41,019 nt of DNA from Pelagibacteraceae bacterium AG-426-P20 (GTDB lineage: Bacteria; Pseudomonadota; Alphaproteobacteria; Pelagibacterales; Pelagibacteraceae), in contig QCNX01000005.1 of NCBI GenBank assembly GCA_003210015.1, positions 1 through 41,019 of the forward strand, read 5' to 3'. The position numbers and the translations under genes are program-made. The notes under the pieces were generated by a model, which was not told the origin of the DNA, searched no databases, and saw only the letters and a program-made list of their open reading frames with translations. Shown here in pieces: positions 23,513 to 31,436 of the stretch (its first letter is position 1; every line of letters starts with the position of its first letter).

Positions 23513-24631
23513 ATGCGGATAGGCGTACCTAAAGAAATCAAACCACAAGAAAATAGAATTGGTTTAACTCCAGAAAGTGTAAAAACTTTAGTGTCCGAAG
23601 GTCATGAAGTTTTAGTTGAAAATAATGGTGGCTTTGAAGCTGGTTTTGAAAATGATCAATATACAAAAGCTGGTGCAAAGATTGTAGATAAAGCATCTGA
23701 TATATTTAACGATGCTGAAATAATTGTTAAAGTTAAAGAGCCTCAAAAAGTTGAAGTAGATATGATTAGAGAAAATCAAATCGTTTATACCTATCTTCAT
23801 TTAGCTGCTGCAAAAGGACTTACTGAAGGATTGATAAAATCAAAAAGTATCAATATTGCTTATGAAACAGTAACAGATGATAACGGTAGACTTCCTTTAC
23901 TTGCACCTATGAGTGCTGTTGCCGGTCGAATGTCAGTTCAAGCGGGCGCACATTGTTTAGAAAAAAATCAAAAAGGCAGAGGAGTGTTATTAGGGGGAGC
24001 GCCAGGAGGTGAACCAGCAAACGTATTAATTCTTGGAGGCGGTGTTGTAGGAGAAAACGCTGCAATTATAGCAACTGGTATGAGAGCTAAAGTTCATGTT
24101 GTTGATAAATCTGAAGAGAGATTAAAGCAATTAGTAGAAATGTTTGGAGATAAAATTATCCCTGAGCAAAGTGATAAAATAGATTTAAACAAGCTAGTAG
24201 CAGAAGCAGATTTATTGGTTGGTGGAGTGTTAATCCCAGGAGCTGAAGCACCAAAATTAGTAACTAAAGATATGTTAAAACTAATGAAAAGAGGCTCAGT
24301 CATTGTTGATGTTGCAATAGATCAAGGGGGATGTGTTGAAACAAGTAAACCAACAACTCACGGAGATCCAACATATATAGTAGATGACGTTGTTCATTAT
24401 TGTGTAGCGAACATGCCCGGCGGAGTTCCAAGAACTTCTACTTTTGCATTAAATCAAGCAACTCTTCCTTATTTAGTAAAACTTGCAAACAAAGGTTATC
24501 AAAAAGCCTTAGGTGAGGATAAAAACTTTTTAGCAGGATTAAATGTTTATAAAGGACATGTGACTTATAAAGCGGTTGCAGATGTGTTTGGACATCAATA
24601 TGTTGACCCAGGAGAAGCAATCAAAAATTAA
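23513..24631 (+). CDS. ald: Alanine dehydrogenase
   Basis: A 372-residue enzyme that interconverts L-alanine and pyruvate plus ammonia with NAD. The N-terminus MRIGVPKEIKPQENRIGLTP is the family signature, and the catalytic Lys and His follow in VKVKEPQ and TYLHLAAAK. The NAD-binding loop is LILGGGVVGENAA, and NMPGGVPRTSTFALNQATLPY closes the site. Length is normal. It is the second gene after the omega-aminotransferase and 4 bases before the DMGDH-like gene, so the alanine produced by transamination is probably recycled here, releasing ammonia. Confidence 0.95.
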   Translation: MRIGVPKEIKPQENRIGLTPESVKTLVSEGHEVLVENNGGFEAGFENDQYTKAGAKIVDKASDIFNDAEIIVKVKEPQKVEVDMIRENQIVYTYLHLAAAKGLTEGLIKSKSINIAYETVTDDNGRLPLLAPMSAVAGRMSVQAGAHCLEKNQKGRGVLLGGAPGGEPANVLILGGGVVGENAAIIATGMRAKVHVVDKSEERLKQLVEMFGDKIIPEQSDKIDLNKLVAEADLLVGGVLIPGAEAPKLVTKDMLKLMKRGSVIVDVAIDQGGCVETSKPTTHGDPTYIVDDVVHYCVANMPGGVPRTSTFALNQATLPYLVKLANKGYQKALGEDKNFLAGLNVYKGHVTYKAVADVFGHQYVDPGEAIKN

Positions 24632-24635
24632 TTAA

Positions 24636-27080
24636 ATGGAAAAGAAACTACCAGATAGCACAAAAGTTGTTGTTATTGGTGGTGGTGTAGTAGGCTGTTC
24701 GGTTGCTTATCATTTAGCAAAATTTGGTTGGAAAGATACAATCCTTTTAGAAAGAGATCAATTAACATCAGGAACAACTTGGCATGCTGCAGGACTTGTA
24801 AGTCAATTAGGTCCCTCTGCAGCAATAACTAAAATAAGAAAATATACTTTAGATCTATATAAAGAACTTGAAAAAAAAGTAGACCATTCAGCTGGATTAA
24901 GATTAAACGGTGCTCTTTCAATAGCTGAAACTAAAGGCAGATGGCAAGAACTACAAAGGCAAGCAACAACAGCACAACTTTATGATGTTGATGTAAAAAT
25001 TTTAGATAAAGATCAGATTAAAAAAGAATATCCAATTGTAAATACTGATGATGTAATAGGTGGAATTTTAATGCCAGGAGATGGTGCAGCTGATCCTTCA
25101 GGAGTGACACATATGTTAGCTAAAGCTGCAAGACAAGAAGGAGCAAAAATATTTGAAAAATCTCCTGTTGAGGAAATCATAACAAAAAATGGAAAAATTT
25201 CTGGTGTAAAAGTTAATGGTCAAAAAATAGATTGTGAATATATTGTTTTAGCATCTGGTATGTGGTCAAGACAAATAGGGGAAAAAGTAGGAGTAAGTAT
25301 TCCACTTTATCCTGCAGAACATTTTTATATTATTACTGAACCAATAGAAAACCTCTCAAAAACTTTACCAACTATTAGAGACTTTGATAACCGAACTTAT
25401 ATTAAAGAAGATGCTGGTAAAATATTAGTTGGTATTTTTGAAGGAAATTCAATTCCTGCTTGGGATAAAACAAACAAAGTTCCAGAAGACTTTTCTTTTG
25501 GTGAATTTCAAGAAAATTTTGAACATTTCGAACCTTATTTGGCATCTGCAATTAAAAGATTTCCAGTTTTAGAAACAGCAGGCATTAGAAAATTTTTTTC
25601 AGGACCAGAGTCTTTTACTCCAGATACAAATACTTTATTAGGAGAAGTGCCAGAGGTTAAAAACTTTTTTGTTTGCTGTGGATTAAATAGTATTGGCATA
25701 GGAAGTGGAGGAGGTGTTGGAAAAGTTACAGCAGAATGGTTGATGACTGGTCATATAAATGAAGATATTTTCAGTTATGACATAAAAAGATTTCAAAAAT
25801 TTCACTCAGAGTTAGGATTTATTAAGAAAAGAATTACAGAGTCGTTGGGTGATTTATATGGAATGCACTGGCCGTTTAAACAACATAAAACCTCTAGAAA
25901 CATCAAAACTCTTCCACATCATGAAAATTTAAAAAGCTTCGGAGCTTGTTTTGGCGTTTCAGGCGGATATGAAAGACCTATGTGGTTTGCTTTAGATGGA
26001 GAAAAAGCCGAATATGAATACAGCTATAATTATCAAAGTTGGTACCCTTCAGCAGAGTATGAAACTAACAATACTATTAAAAATGTTGGTTTATTTGACC
26101 TTACACCATTTTCTAAGTTTGAAATTAAATCAGACAAAGCTCACCAAGAACTACAGAAGATATGTACTGCTAATATCAAAAATGAAACTGGTAAATGTGT
26201 TTATACTCACATGCTTAATACTGACGGTGGAATAGAAACTGATCTAACAGTTGTTTGTGTTGATAATAACCATTTTAGAATAATAAGTTCCGCTGCAACA
26301 AGAGAAAGAGATAAATTTCATATTAAAAAACATCTTTCAAAGGATATTGAATTAAAAGATATTACAGATGATTTATGTGTATTTGGATTATTTGGTCCAA
26401 AAAGCAGAGATTTAATGAAGGCAATATCAAAAGATAATTTTGATAATGATGATTTTAAATTCGGCAGAGCAAAATATATCACAATTGAAGGTGTGAAGAT
26501 TTGGGCTCAAAGATTATCCTATGTGGGTGAATTAGGTTACGAATTATATGTTGAATTTAAAGATGCTAAAAAAATTTATGAACTAATTATTAATAAAGGT
26601 AAAAATTATAATCTTTCAAATTGTGGAATGCATGCAATGGATATTATGCGAATGGAAAGTGGATTTTTACATTGGGGTCATGATATTTCTCCTGAGGAAA
26701 ACCAATATCAAGCTGGATTGTCTTTTACCATCAGCAAAAAAAAAGATGTAGATTTTATAGGAAAAAAAGCAATAGAAAAAATTAAACAAGAAAAGATAAA
26801 AACTAGATTTGCCATGTTTACTCTTAAAGAAAGTGAACCAGGAAAGCCTTTATTGCTACATGACGAGCCTATTTATATTGATGATAAAATAATAGGAAGA
26901 TCAACGTCAGGGAACTACTCATTCAATTTCAAAAAGAATTTGGTATTTGGTTATATTAAAAATGATTTATCCAATGATGAGCTGCAATCTAAAAATTTAT
27001 TCATTGAAGTGGAAAAAAAGAAATATCCAATATCAATTCAATTAGGTGCCCTAAAACGAACAGACTATAAAAATTTATAA
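24636..27080 (+). CDS. Dimethylglycine/sarcosine dehydrogenase-like flavoprotein (DAO + GcvT domains)
   Basis: An 814-residue two-part enzyme. Residues about 10-400 are a DAO-type FAD oxidase: GGGVVGCSVAYHLAKFG binds FAD, and the His in GTTWHAAGLVSQ matches the residue that covalently carries FAD in dimethylglycine dehydrogenase. Residues about 420-810 are GcvT and its C-terminal barrel (MWFALDGEK, VGLFDLTPFSKFEI, ELGYELYVE, MRMESGFLHWGHDISPEEN), which pass the released one-carbon unit to tetrahydrofolate. It should demethylate an N-methylated glycine. It is third in the operon with aminotransferase and ald. Dimethylglycine, sarcosine or a related methylamine acid cannot be told apart here. 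Confidence 0.88.
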   Translation: MEKKLPDSTKVVVIGGGVVGCSVAYHLAKFGWKDTILLERDQLTSGTTWHAAGLVSQLGPSAAITKIRKYTLDLYKELEKKVDHSAGLRLNGALSIAETKGRWQELQRQATTAQLYDVDVKILDKDQIKKEYPIVNTDDVIGGILMPGDGAADPSGVTHMLAKAARQEGAKIFEKSPVEEIITKNGKISGVKVNGQKIDCEYIVLASGMWSRQIGEKVGVSIPLYPAEHFYIITEPIENLSKTLPTIRDFDNRTYIKEDAGKILVGIFEGNSIPAWDKTNKVPEDFSFGEFQENFEHFEPYLASAIKRFPVLETAGIRKFFSGPESFTPDTNTLLGEVPEVKNFFVCCGLNSIGIGSGGGVGKVTAEWLMTGHINEDIFSYDIKRFQKFHSELGFIKKRITESLGDLYGMHWPFKQHKTSRNIKTLPHHENLKSFGACFGVSGGYERPMWFALDGEKAEYEYSYNYQSWYPSAEYETNNTIKNVGLFDLTPFSKFEIKSDKAHQELQKICTANIKNETGKCVYTHMLNTDGGIETDLTVVCVDNNHFRIISSAATRERDKFHIKKHLSKDIELKDITDDLCVFGLFGPKSRDLMKAISKDNFDNDDFKFGRAKYITIEGVKIWAQRLSYVGELGYELYVEFKDAKKIYELIINKGKNYNLSNCGMHAMDIMRMESGFLHWGHDISPEENQYQAGLSFTISKKKDVDFIGKKAIEKIKQEKIKTRFAMFTLKESEPGKPLLLHDEPIYIDDKIIGRSTSGNYSFNFKKNLVFGYIKNDLSNDELQSKNLFIEVEKKKYPISIQLGALKRTDYKNL

Positions 27081-27932
27081 TTAAGTTTGTTTTCTTAATA
27101 TAAGAACAAAAATTACAGAAGTAATCATCATGATTAATGCATAAGCCGCAGTTGGAACCATATAAGTCATATTAGTACCAAATAATTGCAAACCTACAAA
27201 GACTGCTAAAGTTCCATTTTGAAGTCCAGCTTCTAAAGAAATACATCTTCTTTGAGCAACACCAGTAGTAAAAAATTTAGCTATATAAAAAGCTACGATC
27301 ATCATTGTAACATTTAAAGATAAGGCAATTGCCCCAGCTTTTGTTATGAACATCACAATGCTATCCCATTCTTCAATATAGATAGCAATAAAAACAATAC
27401 AGAATAAACCAATAGAAATTCTATTGATAATTTCCATATTGTTTACAATAAAATTACCCCACAGCTTTCTCATAATCATTCCAATTATTACTGGAACTGT
27501 CACAACAAAAAACATCTTCAAAGATATACTAAGCATTGAAACTTCGTTTTTAACGTATGTAATGTCAAATAATTCAATCGATAAAAAAACTACATAAGGA
27601 ACAGATACAATACTAATTAAACTAGTAATTGCTGTTAAAGATATTGAAAGAGCTACATCTCCATTAGCAAATTTTGTAAGTACATTTGAAGTTACCCCAC
27701 CAGGTGCTGCAGCAATCAACATAACACCTAATGCTAATTCAACTGGAGTTCTTAAAATAATTATCAAAAAATATGCAACAATGGGAAGTAATACTAACTG
27801 ACAAAACAATCCAATAAAAAAATCTTTAGGACTTTGAGCAACTCTTGTAAAATCTTTAACTGTTAAAGATGCACCTAATCCTAACATGATTAGTGCTAAT
27901 GCAACTGGTGCTATTGTAGTTACTATTCCCAT
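27081..27932 (-). CDS. Bile acid:sodium symporter (BASS) family transporter
   Basis: A membrane protein of about 283 residues with 8-10 helices. It shows the BASS hallmarks: LIMLGLGASLTVKDFTRVAQSP near the start, MLIAAAPGGVTSNVLTKFANGDVALSISLTA in the fourth helix region, and EAGLQNGTLAVF near the end. These form the two sodium sites. BASS proteins import organic anions with sodium; the substrate here is unknown, although a sulfonate or 2-oxoacid would fit the neighbourhood. I prefer ATG 27932 to the track's TTG 27953, because AGGGGGG lies three bases before that ATG. The gene abuts the convergent DMGDH-like gene. Confidence 0.85.
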   Translation of the reverse strand: MGIVTTIAPVALALIMLGLGASLTVKDFTRVAQSPKDFFIGLFCQLVLLPIVAYFLIIILRTPVELALGVMLIAAAPGGVTSNVLTKFANGDVALSISLTAITSLISIVSVPYVVFLSIELFDITYVKNEVSMLSISLKMFFVVTVPVIIGMIMRKLWGNFIVNNMEIINRISIGLFCIVFIAIYIEEWDSIVMFITKAGAIALSLNVTMMIVAFYIAKFFTTGVAQRRCISLEAGLQNGTLAVFVGLQLFGTNMTYMVPTAAYALIMMITSVIFVLILRKQT

Positions 27933-27994
27933 GACCCCCCTGTAATATTGCAACTTATATAACTTTAATGATTTTTATTATTTAATAAAGAAGT

Positions 27995-28981
27995 TTATGA
28001 AATAGTTAAAAGATTAAGGGTTTTTCTTAAAAATTTTGCTTTGTTTTTAAAAACTTTTTTTTGATAAGGAATAAGTTTCTCAATATTCATTCCAGTCAGT
28101 ACATATTGTTTTTTATCATTAAGTTTCAAATAACCCTTCTTCATTAAATATTTACATTTTCTAATTACTGTTGCTCTTGGAATATTTGTCATATCAGATA
28201 AAGACATAGCACTTACTCCAGTTGTTTGGTCATTTTCTTGATCTGTGACAATACCTTTATTAAATTTTATATAGTCTGGAGTTAAAGAGTGCACGTTTGT
28301 TTCATCTACACTTCTTTTATAATTAAAAGCCTGGTTCATTACAACTGTACCCCAAAGATGAAAAGTTGCAATATCCTCGAATGCTTCATGGTAACCAATG
28401 ATCATAGGAATTTGCATTCTATAAAACCATCTCCAACATAAACCAAAGTTTTTTTTAATAACTTGTTCAATATATTTTGTTTCAAGTTTTTTTGGATAAA
28501 TTCCATCTTTATTGAAAATTTCAGAAATTAAATAAATATATTTAGCGGTTAATTTTATTTGCCTTTCAGGCTTTACCTGAGAAAAGACAGAACGATCAAT
28601 TATTATTTGTTTTTTTATTCTTTTTAAAGCTCCTAATTTTTCAAGTTCTAAAACTTTTCGTCTAACAGTTTCTTTAGGTAATTGAAGTTTTTCGCATAAT
28701 TCTGTTATACTAAATTTCTCTATTTGAAGGTTTGATTTTGAATAAAATTGATCAAATGTGTGTGCAATATTCATTTGATCATAAAATTGTAACGTTTTTT
28801 CAACTAAAGAAATAACGATTAAGTATTTGTAATGATCTTTAAAAGCTTGATAAACATTATTCAGCCAGCTCCACTGATGAACGATCCAATCTCTTCCTAA
28901 CTGATCATAGCTCCTCATCATATGATCATAAACCTGATCATCATTCAGAACTCTTGTAAAATCGATTTGTCTTAAACTCAT
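27995..28981 (-). CDS. Protein with two predicted winged-helix DNA-binding segments
   Basis: About 328 residues from ATG 28981 (MSLRQIDFTRV); the track's 23 extra N-terminal residues start at 29050 and look like non-coding sequence containing repeats. Two helix-turn-helix segments are visible: SITELCEKLQLPKETVRRKVLELEKLGALKR (about residues 90-120) and SLSDMTNIPRATVIRKCKYLMKKGYLK (about 265-292). Both have the 'L..P..TV.RK...L.K.G.L' shape of MarR/GntR-like winged helices. The region between is rich in aromatic residues and helices. I do not recognise a family. It is probably a DNA-binding regulator, perhaps controlling itself and the divergent small gene. Confidence 0.6.
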   Translation of the reverse strand: MSLRQIDFTRVLNDDQVYDHMMRSYDQLGRDWIVHQWSWLNNVYQAFKDHYKYLIVISLVEKTLQFYDQMNIAHTFDQFYSKSNLQIEKFSITELCEKLQLPKETVRRKVLELEKLGALKRIKKQIIIDRSVFSQVKPERQIKLTAKYIYLISEIFNKDGIYPKKLETKYIEQVIKKNFGLCWRWFYRMQIPMIIGYHEAFEDIATFHLWGTVVMNQAFNYKRSVDETNVHSLTPDYIKFNKGIVTDQENDQTTGVSAMSLSDMTNIPRATVIRKCKYLMKKGYLKLNDKKQYVLTGMNIEKLIPYQKKVFKNKAKFLRKTLNLLTIS

Positions 28982-29033
28982 AATTGTAAAAGTGTGATAT
29001 GAAACCCAAAATGAACAGGTGTCAACCAAATAG

Positions 29034-29103
29034 TGACCCAAAATGATCAATACTTATTTTGTTAAGACAAATGATTTATGGTTAACTTAATTATGACCCA
29101 AAA
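29034..29103. repeat. Direct repeats TGACCCAAAA upstream of the winged-helix protein gene
   Basis: TGACCCAAAA occurs exactly at 29034-29043 and 29094-29103, 60 bases apart, and a close copy, AACCCAAAATGA, lies at 29003-29014. All are in or beside the divergent region between the winged-helix protein gene (minus) and the 82-residue protein gene (plus). They could be binding sites of the neighbouring protein. The third copy overlaps the possible second start codon of the plus-strand gene. Confidence 0.4.
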
Positions 29104-29326
29104 AGGCTTTGACGCAGAAATTACTTTAGGTGAGACCCCAAATTTCGAAGTAGCTGAAGAAAAGCCTTTAAAAAAGACTAAACTAGATCGACCAAAGAAG
29201 GTTGATATCAATGTTCTTAAAGCAAGAGTTCAAGAAATACAAAATAAAGAAAATAAAAAAAATATAGCTATCTTTATTTTCTTTTTAGTAGTCTTAGGAG
29301 CTTTAGGTATATTTTTGTCATCATAG
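29078..29326 (+). CDS. Small tail-anchored membrane protein, unknown function
   Basis: An 82-residue protein with a charged N-terminal 60 residues (KPLKKTKLDRPKKVDINVLKARVQE) and a single C-terminal helix, IAIFIFFLVVLGALGIFL, preceded by lysines. This suggests insertion by the tail with the N-terminus in the cytoplasm. The block DINVLKARV resembles NINVLLNRV in the next gene, so the two are probably paralogues. ATG 29093 (MTQKGF) is an alternative start; neither has a clear ribosome site. It is divergent from the winged-helix protein gene. Confidence 0.6.
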   Translation: MVNLIMTQKGFDAEITLGETPNFEVAEEKPLKKTKLDRPKKVDINVLKARVQEIQNKENKKNIAIFIFFLVVLGALGIFLSS

Positions 29327-29368
29327 TAATAATTTGTAAAATGTTAATTTTAATGGTTAAATAACTCT

Positions 29369-29575
29369 ATGAAAAACTCTATTTCAGAAATTAAAAGTAA
29401 AATTATATCAAGTTATATAAATGATGAAAAAACATTTGATGAGACTAAATCATCCAACATTAATGTTTTATTAAATAGAGTTAAATTAGACCAAAAAAGA
29501 GAAAGTAGAAAAAAAATACTATTTTCTACTGCTGCTTCTGCAGGCGTATTGTTGTTTGGTTTCTTTATATTCTAA
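29369..29575 (+). CDS. Small tail-anchored membrane protein, paralogue of the previous gene
   Basis: A 68-residue protein: a charged N-terminal part (ISEIKSKIISSYINDEKTFDE), then SSNINVLLNRVKLDQKRESRKK, then a single C-terminal helix, ILFSTAASAGVLLFGFFIF, ending at the C-terminus. The INVL-x2-RV motif, the basic stretch and the terminal helix are arranged as in the gene 43 bases upstream. It has no signal peptide and no recognised family. Being so short, its status rests on the similarity to its neighbour. Confidence 0.55.
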   Translation: MKNSISEIKSKIISSYINDEKTFDETKSSNINVLLNRVKLDQKRESRKKILFSTAASAGVLLFGFFIF

Positions 29576-29596
29576 TTTTTTACAAAACAAACCCAT

Positions 29597-29624
29597 TTGC
29601 ATCAATTACTAAAAGTAGTATAAA
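29597..29624 (+). promoter_or_regulatory. Candidate promoter of tRNA-Met
   Basis: TTGCAT (four of six -35 bases) is separated by 16 bases from TATAAA (five of six -10 bases). The -10 ends 16 bases before the first base of the tRNA, a suitable distance for a short leader. Confidence 0.5.
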
Positions 29625-29640
29625 CCACAATATTCATTGT

Positions 29641-29717
29641 GGCGGGGTAGCTCAGTTGGTTAGAGCGCAGGACTCATAAGCCTGAGGTCAGTGGTTCGAT
29701 CCCACTTCCCGCTACCA
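29641..29717 (+). tRNA. tRNA-Met (CAT), elongator type
   Basis: A 77-base cloverleaf with encoded CCA. The D arm is GCTC...GAGC, the anticodon loop is CTCATAA (anticodon CAT at positions 34-36), and the T arm is AGTGG-TTCGATC-CCACT. The acceptor stem GGCGGGG/TCCCGCT has G-U pairs at both ends. It is not an initiator (no C1-A72 mismatch and no three G-C pairs below the anticodon), and pairs 4 and 5 are G-C rather than the C-G pairs of lysidine-modified tRNA-Ile2, so elongator Met is favoured. Pair 31-39 at the base of the anticodon loop is an A-G mismatch. Confidence 0.93.
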
Positions 29718-29726
29718 TACATTGAT

Positions 29727-31436
29727 TTAGTAGTTCAACTTTCTGAAAACTGAAAATGGTACTCCGTTTCTTGAGATTATAACTTCATCAGTACCAGGAT
29801 ATTGCTTAAAGCATGTAGTTTGAACATTTGGATACCTGACTATATACTCCATATCTTTTACTTTCATTACTCCTTCTCTATCGACCAAATGTTTTAAGTT
29901 AGGATATATTTTAGGATTAAAAATATCTAGAGTAGTTCGATTAATTAAAACCACATAATTAGCCTCTACTTCTTTTTCACCTCTATAAATTTTTTTGATA
30001 CCAAGTTTTCTTACTAAATAATAAAGTAATGTGGAATCTCCAGAGCAATTAGTAATTTTCATATTTTGAATTTCTTCCATAGAATATTTTTTTTTAATCT
30101 CCAAAACCAGATCTTTATAAGATGTACCCCAATAGTCGTGCTCCCAATTATCTTTGCTATCTTCATAAAATATTGATGAATAATTTACATAATTATAGTG
30201 ATATGGTGTAAGTAAAATAAATCTATAAAAGAATACAGAAAATAAAATTAAAACTATTGATAAGCTTATTTTTGATTTGTACGAATTTTTAAAATTATTA
30301 AATAATTGATCTAAAGAAAATGCAGCAATCAAACTAAAAAAAGGTATAGTGAATAAAAATAATCTTAAATTATCATAAAGATTAACACTCAATAACAAAA
30401 CTAAAAAAATCGGAAATAATGCTAAAATATTAACAAAATAAAATTTAAGATTAAAATTTGTAATTTCATTTTGAATTGAAATTTTTTTTAAAAAAAACAA
30501 AAAATATGATCCCAATAATAAAAAAGTAGAAAAGAAAGGCAATCTATACATTATTATATCTAAAAAATAAGTTTTTGGAGTATTAAAAACTTCATAATAT
30601 TCTCCATTTATTAATCCAATTTTTGGACCATCATTCCAATTAATAGTGTTCTTTACTATTAGTGAAAAAAAATTAATAAAATTATCATTTTGAATTTCCT
30701 CAATCATATGAGGCCAGCATAAAATTATCAAAAATAATGAAATTATTATTGCTATGGGCGAGTGTATAAAAAGTCTTTTGGTTAGATGTTTTAGATTTGA
30801 TTTATATTTGATAAATAAAAAAACCAATCCACTAATTATTACTGGAAATATAACAACTAAAAAAGTTAATCTTACTCCACATCCAAAACCTATAAAGAAT
30901 GAGGATAAGAATAAATTTTTGTATAATTCTTCATCTTCAACACAATAACTATAAAAATAATAACAAAACCAAATTAGAGAAAAAAAAACAATTATATCTT
31001 TTGAATTCATCCCCATGTGACCAAAGAAAAAAGGATTTAACAGAGTTAACAGAGATGCATATAAAGCAATATTAAAATTAAATAATTTTTTAGTAAAAAG
31101 AAAAAGACCTAAAATACTTAAGGTTGAAAAAGATATATTTACTATATGCATTACAAAATCGATATTGTTTGCATAAAAACTTTTATTAATTAATAAAATT
31201 ATTTGACCCAAAGCATATGAAAGAGTGTCATACAATCCTGGATAAAATTGATTATTTCTAAATTGATAACCCTCAAATTCACCAAAAGAAATTAAATATT
31301 TATATCTTACAAGGCCATTAATATGATGAAAATATTCATCAGTTGACAAACCTATCGTTAAAGATGACCACCATGCTAGAGATAGCAATAACAGTATAGT
31401 TATTATTCCAATTAAACTAAGTTTATTTTTTGCCAT
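29727..31436 (-). CDS. GT-C-fold membrane glycosyltransferase (PMT/ArnT-like)
   Basis: A 569-residue protein with about 11-12 membrane helices and a C-terminal soluble tail of about 140 residues. The first periplasmic loop carries STDEYFHH, equivalent to the catalytic acidic motif of dolichyl/undecaprenyl-phosphate-sugar-dependent transferases. A second loop has GHMGMNSKD, like the 'H...KPPl/NSKD' region of GT39/GT83 enzymes. It should transfer a sugar from a lipid carrier to an envelope acceptor. It is the last gene of apt-rmlB-rmlA and overlaps rmlA by 14 bases, which suggests a deoxysugar-containing surface glycan. Donor and acceptor are unknown. Confidence 0.75.
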   Translation of the reverse strand: MAKNKLSLIGIITILLLLSLAWWSSLTIGLSTDEYFHHINGLVRYKYLISFGEFEGYQFRNNQFYPGLYDTLSYALGQIILLINKSFYANNIDFVMHIVNISFSTLSILGLFLFTKKLFNFNIALYASLLTLLNPFFFGHMGMNSKDIIVFFSLIWFCYYFYSYCVEDEELYKNLFLSSFFIGFGCGVRLTFLVVIFPVIISGLVFLFIKYKSNLKHLTKRLFIHSPIAIIISLFLIILCWPHMIEEIQNDNFINFFSLIVKNTINWNDGPKIGLINGEYYEVFNTPKTYFLDIIMYRLPFFSTFLLLGSYFLFFLKKISIQNEITNFNLKFYFVNILALFPIFLVLLLSVNLYDNLRLFLFTIPFFSLIAAFSLDQLFNNFKNSYKSKISLSIVLILFSVFFYRFILLTPYHYNYVNYSSIFYEDSKDNWEHDYWGTSYKDLVLEIKKKYSMEEIQNMKITNCSGDSTLLYYLVRKLGIKKIYRGEKEVEANYVVLINRTTLDIFNPKIYPNLKHLVDREGVMKVKDMEYIVRYPNVQTTCFKQYPGTDEVIISRNGVPFSVFRKLNY

